Below, in pieces: positions 1 through 13,900 of a stretch of 64,000 nt of DNA. A program made the translations under genes and the position numbers. The stretch comes from Rosa chinensis (Eukaryota; Streptophyta; Magnoliopsida; Rosales; Rosaceae): NCBI RefSeq assembly GCF_002994745.2, contig NC_037090.1:33090501-33154500 (forward strand), read 5' to 3'. A model generated the notes under the pieces. That model was given only the letters and a program-made list of their open reading frames with translations. It was not told where the DNA came from and did not search any database. Each line of letters opens with the position of its first letter. Position 1 is the stretch's first letter.

Positions 1-2
1 TT

Positions 3-3000
3 TGCATCACCTCTAATGACTACGGACATAAACGAGTATTAGAGAAACTTATGTGTCGCTCTAGTGGGTTGTATGCAACCACTATTCGAGTCATTGAATC
101 CAACCATGTCATGAGAGATGATTTATGGGATTCCGACACGTATAGGCTTTGGCACGACCGTTTGGGACACCCAGGTCGTGACATGATGATCCGTGTATTA
201 AAGACTTCACACGGACATCCCTTTTTCAGAACGAAAAGAAGTAAAACTCGGTTTTTGGACACCGAAGGAACCCCTGCGCCTCACGGCGCCGTTCACCCCC
301 AAATCCGGCCATCCTTGGCCGGCGCCGCCTTCCCCCTGCGGCCTCAGGGTGGCATTGACGCCACCAAGGGTCCTTTGTCTCCAACTTTTACTTCTAAGGT
401 CACTTGTGACTTTGTGGCTCAACCAAAATCCTCATTGGTTGTTTCTAAAGCCCATCATTCGTTCTGCAAAGCCTGCTCTTTAGCAAAGTTAGGATCAAGA
501 CCATCCTATGCAAAGGACACCAAGGAAAATATACCATTCTTGCAAAGAATTCAAGGTGATATTTGTGGACCTATTCAACCACCATGCGGACCATTTAGAT
601 ATTTTATGGTGTTGGTTGATGCATCGACACGCTGGTCACATGTCATGCTATTGTCCACAAGGAACGCTGCATTTGCTAAACTCCTAGCACAAATCATTAA
701 GTTACGGGCTCACCACCCTGATCATCCCATTAAGTCTATAAGATTAGACAATGCTGGGGAGTTTACATCAAAGACTTTTGATGATTATTGCATGTCCATT
801 GGGATTGATGTTGAACATCCTGTTCCTCATGTTCATACCCAAAATGGTCTCGCAGAAGCCACCATTAAACGACTACAAATGGTTGCTCGAGCATTGGTGA
901 TGCGCACCAATCTCCCTATTTCTGCTTGGGGCTATGCAATATTGCATGCAGCTGTACTTATTCGTCTGAGGCCCACTGCCACCCAACCCTTCTCTGCGTC
1001 CCAGATAGTTACTGGGTATGAGCCTGATGTCTCACACTTACGCATATTTGGGTGTGCGGTCTATGTGCCTATTGCGCCGCCACAGCGCACCAAAATGGGT
1101 CCTCAAAGACGATTAGGCCTTTATGTTGGATATGATTCTCCAACGATTATCCGCTACATAGAACCCTTGACAGGCGATCTCTTTACCGCTAGATTTGCGG
1201 ATTGTCACTTCGATGAGACAGTCTTCCCATCGTTAGGGGGAGATAAGAACATCAATGTTCAACAGGAACGACCGGAATTGTCGTGGTCTGTCCCCACTCT
1301 GTCTCATCTTGATCCCCGAACCGCACAGTCTGAAATTGAAGTGCGGAGAATTCTCGATCTTCAGAACGTAGCAGAATCGATGCCTGATGCGTTTTCTGAT
1401 ATCGCTAAAGTGACGAGATCACACATACCTGCTGCAAACGTGCCTGCAAGGATTGATGTCCCTAAAACTAGAGGACATGACGCTAACTCAAGAGGATTTG
1501 AGCATGGCGCCAACGTCCCCTCTCACAGTGATGGTGACGTTGTGGCTAGGCCCATGGCTCCTGCCAGGAAGCGCGGGAGGCCTATAGGTTCGATGGATTC
1601 TCGCCCAAGAAAGAAAGCGAGTTTGGCACAGAATAATCCATTAATCATCGATATAAATAATCCATCTCATGAGAATATTCCGGATTATGGTTATGTCCAA
1701 GAGACATCATTGGGGGACGCTCCAATGTCAGAACCAACTCCAGAGAATAGAGAGATCTCCATAAATTACACTAGTGTACATGAGATGATGGATAGAAATT
1801 CTATGGCGATTGATGATGCATTTGCATATCATATTGCAAAAGGAATTATAGAATATGATGATATCGAACCTCGCTCTGTTGAAGAATGTCAACGAAGAGC
1901 AGATTGGCCTAAATGGAAAGATGCGATCCAGGTTGAATTGGATTCACTAACAAAGAGACAGGTATTTGGGCCTGTAACGCAGACACCCCCAAGTGTAAAG
2001 CCTGTTGGCCATAAATGGGTCTTTGTTAGAAAGCGTAATGAGAAAAATGAGGTGGTAAGATATAAAGCCCGCCTTGTGGCGCAAGGTTTCTCACAACGCC
2101 CTGGAATCGACTACGAGGAGACATATTCTCCCGTAATGGACGTTATAACGTTCCGCTACCTTGTCAGTTTGGTAGTTTCCGAAAAACTTGACATGCAGCT
2201 TATGGATGTGGTTACAGCATATCTCTATGGGGATCTAGATTCAGAGATATATATGAAGGTTCCAGATGGACTTCAATTACCCAAATCAAGTGGCTCTAAA
2301 CCACGGAGCGCGTTTTCAATAAGATTAAAACGCTCACTATATGGATTAAAACAATCCGGACGGATGTGGTATAACCGTCTAAGTGACTACTTGATTGGGA
2401 AGGGATATATTAACAATGAAATATGCCCATGCGTGTTCATTAAAAGAACAAGTTCCGGATTTGCAATCGTAGCAGTTTATGTCGATGACATGAACCTAAT
2501 TGGAACTCTAGATGAGTTAAAGGAAACTGCTAATTACTTGAAATCCGAATTTGAGATGAAAGATCTTGGGAAAACACGGTTTTGTCTCGGTTTAGAACTC
2601 GAGCACCGTAGTGATGGGATTTTGATCCATCAGTCTGCATATACTCAGAAAATTCTAAGGCGCTTTAATGAAGATAAAGCAAAGCCTGCAAGTACTCCCA
2701 TGATCGGCCGTAGTCTTGAGCCCGGAAAAGATCCGTTTCGTCCAAGGGATGAGGACGAAGAACCCCTAGAGGCCGAAGTGCCCTATTTAAGTGCAATAGG
2801 CGCATTATTGTACTTAGCTCAATGCACAAGACCGGATATCTCATTCGCAGTGAACTTGTTAGCTAGACATAGCTCTGCGCCAACACGCCGCCATTGGATT
2901 GGTATAAAGACAATCTTTCGATACCTAAGAGGTACGATTGATATGGGCTTATTCTATCCCTACAGAGAGAAAAGGAATGACGGAAAATTGGGATCGGACC

Positions 3001-3629
3001 CAAAAAGGCAAAATGCCCCCGTCCATGGAATGGCCGCCGGCCATATTGCCGGCGCCGGCGCCGCCGCCGCTCATGGTGGCCGGCGTCCTCCTATCTCCCT
3101 CCATCAAAACGACAATGATGTCTTGATGGGCTTTGCTGATGCAGGGTACCTCTCTGACCCTCACAAAGGTCGCTCCCAAACAGGTTATGTCTTTACCATG
3201 GGAAGCACTGCGATATCTTGGAGGTCTACGAAACAGACCCTTGTTGCTACTTCCTCAAATCATGCAGAGATTATTGCTCTACATGAAGCTGTACGTGAAT
3301 GTGTATGGTTAAGGTCTGTAATTCGACACATTCAAGGAAGTTGTGGTTTGAAGTCTACCACAGATGACCCTACATGCATTTATGAGGATAATGCAGCTTG
3401 TATTGAACAAATGAAGTTAGGTTTCATCAAGGGTGACAACACCAAGCATATATCGCCTAAGTTCTTTTATAATCAGCAACAACAATCACTTCTAAAGATT
3501 GAAGTGAATCAAATCCGATCAGAGGATAATGTAGCGGACTTATTCACTAAGTCGTTACCTAAATCCACCTTCGAGAAACATGTGAAGAGCATCGGATTGA
3601 GAAAGTTATCCGAACTCCCACGATTGTAG
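3..3629 (+). mobile_element. Ty1/Copia retrotransposon polyprotein, 5' part outside window
   Basis: The frame is open from base 3 to the stop at 3627-3629, so the polyprotein continues upstream of the window; gag and protease are not visible. In order: GAG-pre-integrase with an HHCC zinc finger (WHDRLGHPG, then CKAC near 465), integrase core with the D,D,E residues (GDICGP near 560, LDNAGEF near 745, GLAEATIKR near 850), Copia reverse transcriptase (KWVFVRKRN near 2015, active site YVDD near 2480), and RNase H (FADAGYLSDPHKGRSQ near 3130, ending with TKHISPKFF near 3450). It has no stop or frameshift, so this part could still be functional. Two GC-rich in-frame inserts (about 262-375 and 2985-3105) break otherwise AT-rich domains. 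Orientation is the same as the host gene downstream. Confidence 0.95.
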
Positions 3630-3827
3630 CAATCAGGGGGAGATATCGACATCAGGGGGAGTTATGATGTCTACATGTTCGATCTCGAAGAGTGAAGGAC
3701 GTGTTGTGCTCTTTTTGTCCTTCGACCAGGATTATTTTTGTCCCACAGGGTTTTTGTTACCTGGCAAGGTTTTTAACGAGGCAACGGATGAAGCGTCACC
3801 ACCAAGTTTGAGCGGCACAAGGGGGAG
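3630..3827 (+). other. Copia 3' untranslated region and polypurine tract
   Basis: Between the polyprotein stop and the LTR lie three GGGGGAG-type purine runs (near 3635, 3654 and 3821). The last one directly precedes the TGTT start of the LTR and is the expected primer site for plus-strand synthesis. The text around 3720-3790 (a CTTCGACCAGG block, then GGCAAGGTTTTTAACGAGG) is the conserved pre-PPT segment common in plant Copia elements. The 100-codon frame at 3664-3966 runs into the LTR and is not believable as a gene. Confidence 0.7.
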
Positions 3828-4034
3828 TGTTGAAGGAAAATCAAGTTTAGTGTGCCTTATCAAACTAGGAATAGGAATAGGAGAGAAGGTTCTAGATTTC
3901 CCAATCCTACACGGATTGGTATTCCTTGTAACATTAGATTATGCACTTTGTAATCCCTATATATAGGGCTCCTATTCTCTATAATGAAATACACTTCTCT
4001 CATCAATCTCTCTCAATACCAATATACTTAAACA
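3828..4034 (+). repeat. Copia 3' LTR, about 207 bp
   Basis: The LTR starts with TGTTGAAGG right after the polypurine tract and is inferred to end at CTTAAACA (TG...CA). It carries a TATA-like core (CCTATATATAGG near 3956-3968), the usual Copia LTR promoter. The 5' LTR is outside the window, so neither LTR identity (age) nor the target duplication can be checked. The LTR ends about 50 bp upstream of a splice acceptor of the next gene, which places the element inside that gene's intron or just upstream of it. Confidence 0.65.
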
Positions 4035-4086
4035 AGTAGTACTGATCTCTCTTTAAGAACTTATTTTGAGCTTTCGTTTTTTCTAG

Positions 4087-4914
4087 GTGGAAAAGATTCC
4101 TGAATCATTTCAGTCGGTTGACCAGTACTTTGGGTCTTATCTGTATCCTTTATTGGAAGAAACTCGAGCTCAGTTACATTCCAGTATGGAAACTATTGAC
4201 AGTGCTCCATTTGCGGAAGTAGTTGATTTTAAAGAGTCCAAGCCATATGGAACAAAGCAATATACAGTCAAGGTTGATTGTTGGCGAAACAGGTTCAGTG
4301 AACGTGGCAATGATCCATACAAAACTTTGCCTGGGGATCTTTTTATTTTAGCAAATGCTAAACCTGAAACTGTTTCTGAATTACAACTGGCTGGCAGGTC
4401 ATGGTCTTTTGTATCTGTAACTCATCTTGTGTCTAACATCTCACAAATTCAGAAAAAAGATGAGAATGGGGATGAGGAAACTTCTCTTTGTTTTAAAATC
4501 GAGTCTTCAAAAGAGTTTGAAGTCGATGATAGCACATCACTGTTTATTGTTTTCTTGTTGAATTTAATCCCCAGTCGAAGAATATACAAAGCATTGTACA
4601 TGCAGGGAAATTTGACAATTATCAAAGAAGTTCTATGCTCTGATTCTGTGGTAAGACCTCAAGGATTAATAGATTAGGTTAATTTTCCGTTTCATTTATT
4701 AACATGGTACACTGCTAACAATACAACATACAATATGTAATGCAACACTAACCACAGATCATATAAATCTGTCAGTGCACTACTTCTTCATAGTTAACCA
4801 AATCTCTTAATAATGGTTTGATAATTTAGGCTACAATGTCTTCCTGTTTAAAGTGAAAAAATACAAAATCTTTCTTAACTTTATTAAACTTTTACAACTC
4901 AAGTTATTGGCACT

Positions 4915-4974
<60 letters not shown>

Positions 4975-7900
4975 TGATTATTTCATTTGACATTTCAAAT
5001 TGCAGAACTTCTGTAGTTATGTTTCTATGTTGACAACTATTGTTGGAACTGACTGAAAAGATTATGCTTGATGACAGGCTCAGGAAAATCCTTCCTATGA
5101 GAAGAATAATGACATCATGGAGAAGGGGTTAGATGAGAATTTATTGTCAGGACTTAATGAGGCCCAAACTGGGGCAGTTTTGGCTTGTCTTGGAATGCGG
5201 CATTGTGGTGCAAAGTCTTCGGTGGAACTTATATGGGGTCCTCCTGGGACAGGAAAAACTAAAACAATCGCTACTCTGCTTTTTACTCTGTTAAAGAAGA
5301 ATTGTAGGACTCTTATTTGTGCCCCAACAAATGTTGCAATAACTGAAGTTGCTTCTCGTCTTCTGAAAATGGTGACAGAAGCGGAGTCCAATGCAATGTT
5401 TTGTTCAGTTGGAAAAATCCTTTTACTTGGGAATAAGGAACGACTCAAACTCAAAGTTGGTTCAGATATTGAAGAGATATATTTGGGCCACCGTATTGAA
5501 AAAATCATCGAGTGCATAGGACCACAAACTGGTTGGAGGCATTGCTTTGCTTCCATGATAAATTTACTTGAAGATTGTGTTTGTGATTACAATATTTACT
5601 TGGGCAATGAGTTGACTGAACTCACTGAAGGGGAAGAACAAAATAGTGCTCGTGAAGTGAATGATGAACGCAGAAGTGGACCAGGAGTTAGCGAGGGGAA
5701 GTGCAAAACATTTCTTGAATATTTCAGAAATAGATTTCTCTCTACCGCATTGCCACTAAGATATTGCATTTCTATCTTCTGTACCCATATGACCAAAAGC
5801 TGCATTCCAGAACACATATTCAAGGATATGGTTTCTCTTATCCTCTTAGTTGATTCCTTTGGGATGCTGTTGTTTGAAGGTAATGTTATTTCAGAAGCAT
5901 TGGAAGGCCGTTTTTCTTGTTCAGAGGTTGAGGGTGTATCTGAGTTATATGTAGCTGACTCAATTCCTCTTGTCATGAAGAGAAAGGAATGCCTTGTAGC
6001 TTTACGCACTCTACAGTATTCTCTTAGTAAACTTCAACTTCCAGATTTTAGGAACGGAACTGATCTAATGGATTTATGTTTCCTAGGTGCATCCTTAGTA
6101 TTTTGCACTGCATCTAGTTCATTTAAGCTGCATAGACAGGAAATGGAGCCATTTACCTTTGTGGTTATTGATGAAGCTGCACAGTTGAAAGAGTGCGAGT
6201 CAACTATACCCCTGCAACTACCAGGAGTAAAACATGTAATTCTTGTTGGTGATGAACGCCAATTGCCAGCTATGGTGAAAAGCAATGTAAGTTGCAGCTT
6301 TAGCATTATATAACCTGTGTTTCTTACTGCACTTCATCTTTTATCTCCAATTTTTTTCTTCTATAGGTTTCTCAAGAAGCTGGTTTTGCAAGAAGCTTGT
6401 TTGAGAGGTTAAGCACAATGGGTCACCCAAAACACCTTCTAAATATGCAGTACAGAATGCATCCGTCAATAAGTTTCTTCCCAAATTCTAGTTTCTATAA
6501 TAACCTGATCCTGGATGCTCCAAATGTCACAAAAAAAAGCCATGAGAAGCACTATCTTCCAGGGCCAATATATGGTCCTTATTCTTTTATAAATGTAAAT
6601 GATGGAAGAGAGGAGAAGGATGAGGATGGACATAGTCGAAAGAATATGGTTGAGGTTGCTATTGTTTTGAAAGTACTGCGGAATCTTTACAAAGGTATGT
6701 TGGATTTGTGTCTCATCTCAGTATTTTCCAAGTTTTTGGTTTCCAAATGGATATTTTTTATTATATTTTTATGTTAAATAATAGTGTAGTTGTATACATT
6801 TATTTATCAAATGGCCGTTCTGTATGCATTTGCTTTTAGACATTCCCTTGAATATCAGCATGTTAACAGTGTGAAAAACATTAAAAAATTTATAGCATGC
6901 GGGCTTTCCTTTTGGATAAATCTGCACAACTTCAGTGAAACATTGTCATATGATCCTGACCAATGCATATTATATGTTTTTTTTTTTGCTCATGTCTTAA
7001 ATCTCTAAGAACAAGACTCTATACAAGTTTTAGTTGTTGCACTTGTCACCAAACTCTCATGTCCTTACCTTGACCCATGAAGCTGTCAAGGTTGAGGTCA
7101 CAAACATCACAATATGTGTTGCCAAATCATTGTGCTTTAATTATTATCTTTTAGAGTTTAATCTTCGTCTTTTTCTTGCATACAGAATGGTTGAATTCAA
7201 AACAGAAACTCAATGTTGGTGTGGTATCTCCCTATGCTGCTCAAGTAGTGGCAATTCAGGAAAATCTTGGACAAAAGTATGACAATCTTGATGGCTTTAA
7301 AGTGAAGATAAATACAGTTGATGGGTTCCAGGGTGGGGAAGACGACATAATTATAATGTCCACTGTAAGATCCAACAGCCATCAATCACTTCAGTTTATT
7401 TCAAATATTCAAAGAGTCAATGTTGCTCTCACAAGGGCTAGGTATGGTTTACTTTTGCTTGAATTTGTATGCTTTTCTAATCTCATCAATAAGTTTTGTG
7501 GAAATACCTATTGATCCTCTGATGACTTTAGGCACTGTCTCTGGATTTTGGGCAACGAAAAAACTCTATGCAGTAGTGATTCTGTTTGGAAGGACTTGGT
7601 TCTTGATGCCAAAAGTCGTGAATGCTTCTTTAATGCTGATCAAGACAAGGATTTGGCCAAGGCCATAGTAGACGTAAAGAAAGAGTTGGACCAATTGGAT
7701 GATTTGCTCAACGCCGACAGCATACTTTTCAAAAATGCCAGATGGAAGGTAAAGGACTTGGTGTTATTTGTTTCTTCATTCTCTGTTTTACTCTTTAATT
7801 TCCAAGAATTTCATACAATGGCACATAGTCCATATTTTTTCTGACTTTGGACTATTTGGTTACACAGGTGCTTTTTAGTGATAACTTTTTGAAGTCATTC

Positions 7901-10900
7901 AAGAAACTGACGTCAGCCTCTTTGAAGAAGTCAGTGCTAAACCTTCTACTGAAGCTTTCAACAGGCTGGAGACCTAGGAAGCGCAATGTAGAGACAGGTT
8001 GTAGTAGCTCTTCACTAATCTTGAAGAAATTTAAGGTTAAATCTCTATATATTGTTTGCACAACAGACATTGCAAAGGATATTGTTTGCACAACAGACAC
8101 TGCGAAGGATATGAGATACATTCAAATATTAAAGGTCTGGGACATATTGCTCCTGGAGGATATCCCAAAGTTGGAATATCGCCTGGAGACTATTCTAAAC
8201 AGATATACAGATGATTTTATTAGTCTTTGCAAGGAGAAATATCTTGAGGGGTATGTTGTATATTTGTCATAATAATCTTGAAATCCATCTCTTCATATAA
8301 TGAACTTTTAAACAAGTTACTGATTGATATCTTTGGTTCTCATTTGTGACCAGTGATTTAGAAGTTCCACAGAGCTGGCCACTTTCTCTGGAATTTTCCC
8401 GGTTCAAAGATCCTACTGTCACTGAAACCAAGAGAGATTTTGTTGGTGACACTTCTGATGGCAGGAGTTATGTTGAGAATTCACAGGTCAGCGAGAGTTT
8501 GTTGCTAATGAAATTTTACTCTTTATCATCTGGTTTGGTGAACCACTTACTCTCTGACTCTGGGGTAGAGAATTGGATCTCCCGTTTGAAGTTACAGACC
8601 AAGAAAGGGAGATTATACTTCATCATAGAAGTTCTTTTATAGTTGGACGGTCAGGTACTGGGAAGACCACCGTCTTAACCATGAAGTTATTCCAAAGAGA
8701 ACAATGGCACCATTTGGCTGTGCAGGGATGTTATGGTACTGAAAACAGCAATGATGAGCAAAGTTCTGCAACTACTGAAGGGAAAATTCTACGCCAGCTT
8801 TTCGTTACAGTGAGTCCTAAGCTATGTTTTGCCATCAAGCAACATGTTACACATTTGAAAAGGTGAGAAGACTACTCATTGAAAAGATATTTAATGTGAT
8901 TATAAGTATTATGTAGTAAATCATTACACAGTGCTTCTTGTCTTATAAACAATACTTAGATTATGGGTTTGATTGCAATATTATTCTTATGGGTGAGGGG
9001 AAAAAAAAAATGAATTTTGGGTAAATAAAAAGTTGTATTTCTGTTATATCATGGATGACAGTTTGAAGTTTGATGCACCATTTTATTCGTCTACTAACAT
9101 TATTCTGCTTTAGTACCTACTTTGCTAGATAAGCAATGCTGATGTACTTGGTTGTACAAGATGCTCTTTCTGTCCTGACTTCTGACTCTAAATTTTTCTG
9201 CATCATGTTTTCTATGTTCGCAGTTTTGCGTGTGGTGGAAGTGACCCAGCTGAAAGAAGTTTGATTGATATAGTTGATTTTGATGAGGAGCAATCCCAAT
9301 TCAAGGATATCCAAGATTCATTTCATGATATTCCTCCGAGTTCTTACCCTCTTGTGATAACATTCTATAAGTTCCTGATGATGCTTGATGGAACATTGAG
9401 TAACTCATACTTCGCAAGGTTCTGCGATGCATCACTTCCTCATGGCCAATTTAGAAATTCGAGATCAGTTGTGTTCCAGGCCTTTATAAGGACAAAAGAA
9501 GTCAATTATGAGAGGTTCAGTTCATCATATTGGCCCCATTTTAATACTCAGCTAACTAAGAACCTTGATGTTGCAAGAGTCTTTACAGAGATTATTTCTC
9601 ATATAAAAGGTGGCTTGGGAGCTATAGAAGCATGTGATGGGAAGCTCAGCCGGGAGGATTATGTTAAATTGTCAGATGGCCGAGCTTCTAATTTAAGCAA
9701 GCAAAACAGAGAACAGATATATGAGATATTTCAAGCTTATGAAAAAATGAAGATGGAAAATAATGAATTTGATCTGGCTGACTTTGTAAATGATCTTCAA
9801 CGTCGACTCAAGCATGAGAAATATGTGGGTGATCAGATGGATTTTATTTATATTGATGAGGTTCAAGATCTCACAATGAGTCAAATTGCTTTGTTCAAAC
9901 ATATGTGCAACAATGTTGATGAGGGATTTGTTTTTTCTGGTGATACAGCACAAACAATTGCCAGGGGTATTGATTTTAGGTTCCAAGATATACGACATCT
10001 GTTCTACAAGAAGTTTGTGTTGGATTCAAGAAGCAAGAAGCAAGATGAAAGAAAAGGAAAAGGCCAAATTTCTGAAATATATCATTTGACTCAAAACTTC
10101 CGTACGCATGCTGGTATATTGAAGTTATCACAGAGCATTATTGAGCTACTATATCGCTTTTTTCCTCTTTCAATTGATGTTTTAAAACCAGAAAGCAGTC
10201 TGATTTATGGGGAAGCTCCGGTTGTGCTTGAATCTGGAGAAAATGAAAATGCAATCATCAAAATATTTGGAAATAGTGGAAATATAGTTGGCTTTGGTGC
10301 AGAGCAGGTGATATTGGTACGAGATGATAGTACTCGAAAAGAAATTTCCAATGTTGTTGGGAAGCATGCTCTTGTCCTAACCACAGTTGAGTGCAAGGGC
10401 CTTGAGTTTCAGGTAATCACAAATATATGCTCATATATTTGACTTTTAATGGCACAGAAGTTTTATCAATGATTTAAATTTAATTTTGTTTTTAAGAATG
10501 CATCTGCAGTGGATTAATTCTTCTTCTATATTTCTTTTTCTTCTTTTATTTATATTCAAACATCATTTTCCTAGGGAATTACTTTTTTGTTGATATTGGC
10601 TTTACATCAGAATTTGAATTGTTTTGTGCTGCAATAATATTTGATTGTGATATTCAGTCAGCTGGATCTTGACATGTTTTTGAAATCTATATATATTTTT
10701 GGTTTATTTCTGACATTTGTATATTGTCTTTGCAGGATGTACTCTTGTACAACTTTTTCAGCTCATCTCCGTTGAAAAATCAATGGAGGGTTATTTATGA
10801 TTACATGAAGGAACAAGATTTACTCGACTCTACATTACCCAAGAAATTTCCAAGTTTCAGTGAAGCGAAACACAACATATTATGCTCTGAATTGAAGCAA

Positions 10901-13900
10901 TTATATGTTGCTGTTACTCGCACAAGACAGAGATTGTGGATTTGTGAAACTGTAGAGGAGATTTCAAAACCCATGTTTGACTATTGGAAGAAAAAATATC
11001 TTGTGCAAGTTAGGCGACTTGATGATTCACTTGCACAAGCCATGCAAGTTGCAAGCAGCACAGAGGAGTGGAGATCCCGTGGGATTAAGGTTTGCTCAGT
11101 CTTTATATCTAACAGTTTTGGAAAATAGTACTAATAAAGAAGAGATATGAACTATGAAAAGAGTTGATATTGCAGTAATACTCAATATACCACACTTGCT
11201 CACTAGTATTCATGATATATTTTAAGCAACATGCCACTATTTTCAGTACTTTTTCTCACTTGTTCTATATGTTTCTTGTAGCTATATCGTGAGAATAACT
11301 ATGAAATGGCCACAATGTGCTTTGAAAGAGCTGGTGACACTTACTGGGAACAAAGGTCCAAAGCTGCTGGCCTTAAAGCTATTGCTGACCGTATGCGAAT
11401 GTCAAATCCTGAAGAGGCTAATTCTATTCTTAGGGAAGCTGCTGAAATATTTGATGCTATAGGGAAGGCTGATTCTGCTGCAAGATGTTTTTCTGATTTG
11501 GGGGAATACGAAAGAGCAGGTATGCCTATTTTTACATCATTTTACCTTTGTCTACAAGCAATTATATTAGTGTGAAATGGTGATGTTGTTTCTGTGATTT
11601 TGTTTGATCTATCATCTGTTAGACTTGAATCTTCAATTTTTTGCTTCCTGTTTGTGTGTGTACTCCCGATTAGTGATGAAATCTCTATGGAATTCATTTT
11701 TTTAATTCTATTGGTGCAGCCAGGATATATTTTGAGAAATGTGGTGATACTGAATTGGAAAGAGCTGCTGAATGTTTTACTCTAGCAGGATGCTATGAGG
11801 ATGCTGCAGATGTGTATGCTAAAGGCAATTTTTTTTTAGAGTGTCTCTCTGTCTGTGCCAAAGGCAAACTATTTGATAAAGGTTTGGGATACATCGATTA
11901 TTGGAAAAGGCATGCAGTAGAGAACTCTTCTTTAACTAGAGGAGGAGAGGGGATACATAAGATGGAACAAGAATTTCTAGAGAGCTCTGCACTCCACTAT
12001 CATAAGATGAAAGATAAAAGATCCATGATGAAATTTGTTAAAGCCTTCCAGTCTATATCATTGATGCGGAATTTTTTGAGGCGTTTAGGTAGCCTTGATG
12101 AACTTCTTTTGCTGGAAGATCAATTTGGAAACTATTTGGAAGCTTCGGAGATTGCACAGATTAAGGGAGAAATTCTACTTAAATCCAATTATCTTGGAAA
12201 GGCAGGTGAATTCAAAGATGCCTCAATGCATATCCTATTCTATGTACTTGCCAGCTCTCTTTGGTCATCTGGCAGCAAGGGCTGGCCCATGAAGAAGTTT
12301 GCACAACAGGCAGCTCTTTTGAAAAAAACCAAGTCAGTTGCCAAGAATGAGACAGACGACTTTTATGAGTTGGTTTGCACTGAGGTTGATATCTTATTGA
12401 ATGAACAGGATAATTTGGCTGTGTTTCATCAAATGAAGGCTTCTCAGAGACATGCAAGTATTATAGGTGAAGTGTTATCTGCTCGAAAAATGTTGGATTC
12501 CCATTTTTCTCTGAGGACTGATAAGTACTTGTGGGAAAAAGAATTGATCAGTGATTTTGCGAAGCATTCTGAAGACATGATATCCCAAAACCAGGTTTCC
12601 ATCGAATCACTAGTTTACTTCTGGAATTTTTGGAAGGAAAAGATTGTTCTCGTGATTGAATGTCTAGGATGCCTTGAAACCCAAGATGTTAATGTAAACA
12701 GAAGTTATCAAAAGTTTTGTTTAAACTACTTGGGAGTATGGAGGCTATCTAATCAAATGAATCCTGTGTACGTTTTACTCTTCCCTGATGCTGATTGGGT
12801 CAGAGATGTGGACAAAAGCTATTTCCAAAGTCATGGGAAGCTGGTCTCCATTGATGTTCGCCAGCTTATTTCAGCTGCTCAGAAATATTGGAGTTCAGAA
12901 CTGCTTGCTGTAGGCATTATGGTTTTGGAAAAGCTTGATGAGCTTTCCAAGTTCTCTATCAAGAGTTCTGATTCAACATTCTTCCAGAGCAGGGCTCTTA
13001 CCTTCATCTATGATGTTGCGGTGTATCTCTTGAATTGCAAATGTTTGAAGAGAAGGCCTCAAGATGCCAAGGCACTGCAGAAATTTGTAACTTTCTCAAC
13101 TGAAAGGTTTGTTGCTTGCGTGTTTCCTTTAGATTGGAGGGAATCATTTAGAGAGAATATGATTTCTCTTAGAAGAACTGATGCTTCAAAGAATGTGCTG
13201 AATCAAGTTATAGTTGAATACATCAGCTCAAAGAACGAGCTGTCTTATGGTCAAATTGGAAGGATCGCAATGACCATTCTCGGGTCTGGTAAGCTGAATT
13301 TTGAACTATGTAAGAAGCTTGTGAAAAAGTTGGACTCCAATCCACCATGGAAGGACTTTATTGAGAACCTATGTGCGAGTACTGAACCTGGAAATACCAG
13401 TCAGAAGCCTAGAGAGGTGTCTGTTATGTGGCTATTATCTGAGGCTTTAGTTGAAACTTATGATGCAAACTGGAGGGTTGTTAAAGACTACATATCACCT
13501 GGTTGTTTCTTGTATCTTGTGGAGCGTCTTCTGATTTGGGCTTCTCAATGTCGAGGTTATGTTATCACCACAAGTTCTTGTTTCACTGAATGGCTGATGT
13601 ACCAGGATGAAGATACTCATGTGAAACCATCTATAGAAGGCATCCTTCATTTTGTTATTAATGTGGTTACCGAATGCCTTGGTAACAAGGCAGATCTGAT
13701 TGAATGGATTAGAAAGTCTAATGCAGATTGGAATACCTGTTATTCACTACTCGTGCCAAGATTGGTCTTTCTACTATGTTTGCTTTGTGTGAACTTTGGA
13801 ATATGCTTGGATGTACTCTCTGATGTGCTGGGAAGGAGCTATATCACTGAACAACTTCCATGGGAATTTTACGACACCCTTAAGAGGCGGAGGAGGAACA

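Noticed and set aside
3664..3966. A 100-residue open frame after the Copia polyprotein
   Set aside because: Runs from the polypurine region into the LTR; no protein similarity.
8487..8568. A short intron (GT at 8487, AG at 8568) to explain the frame change in the helicase gene
   Set aside because: Phase before it is 0 and the downstream frame needs another phase. The skipped text reads as conserved protein leading to the same motif, so a frameshift fits better.
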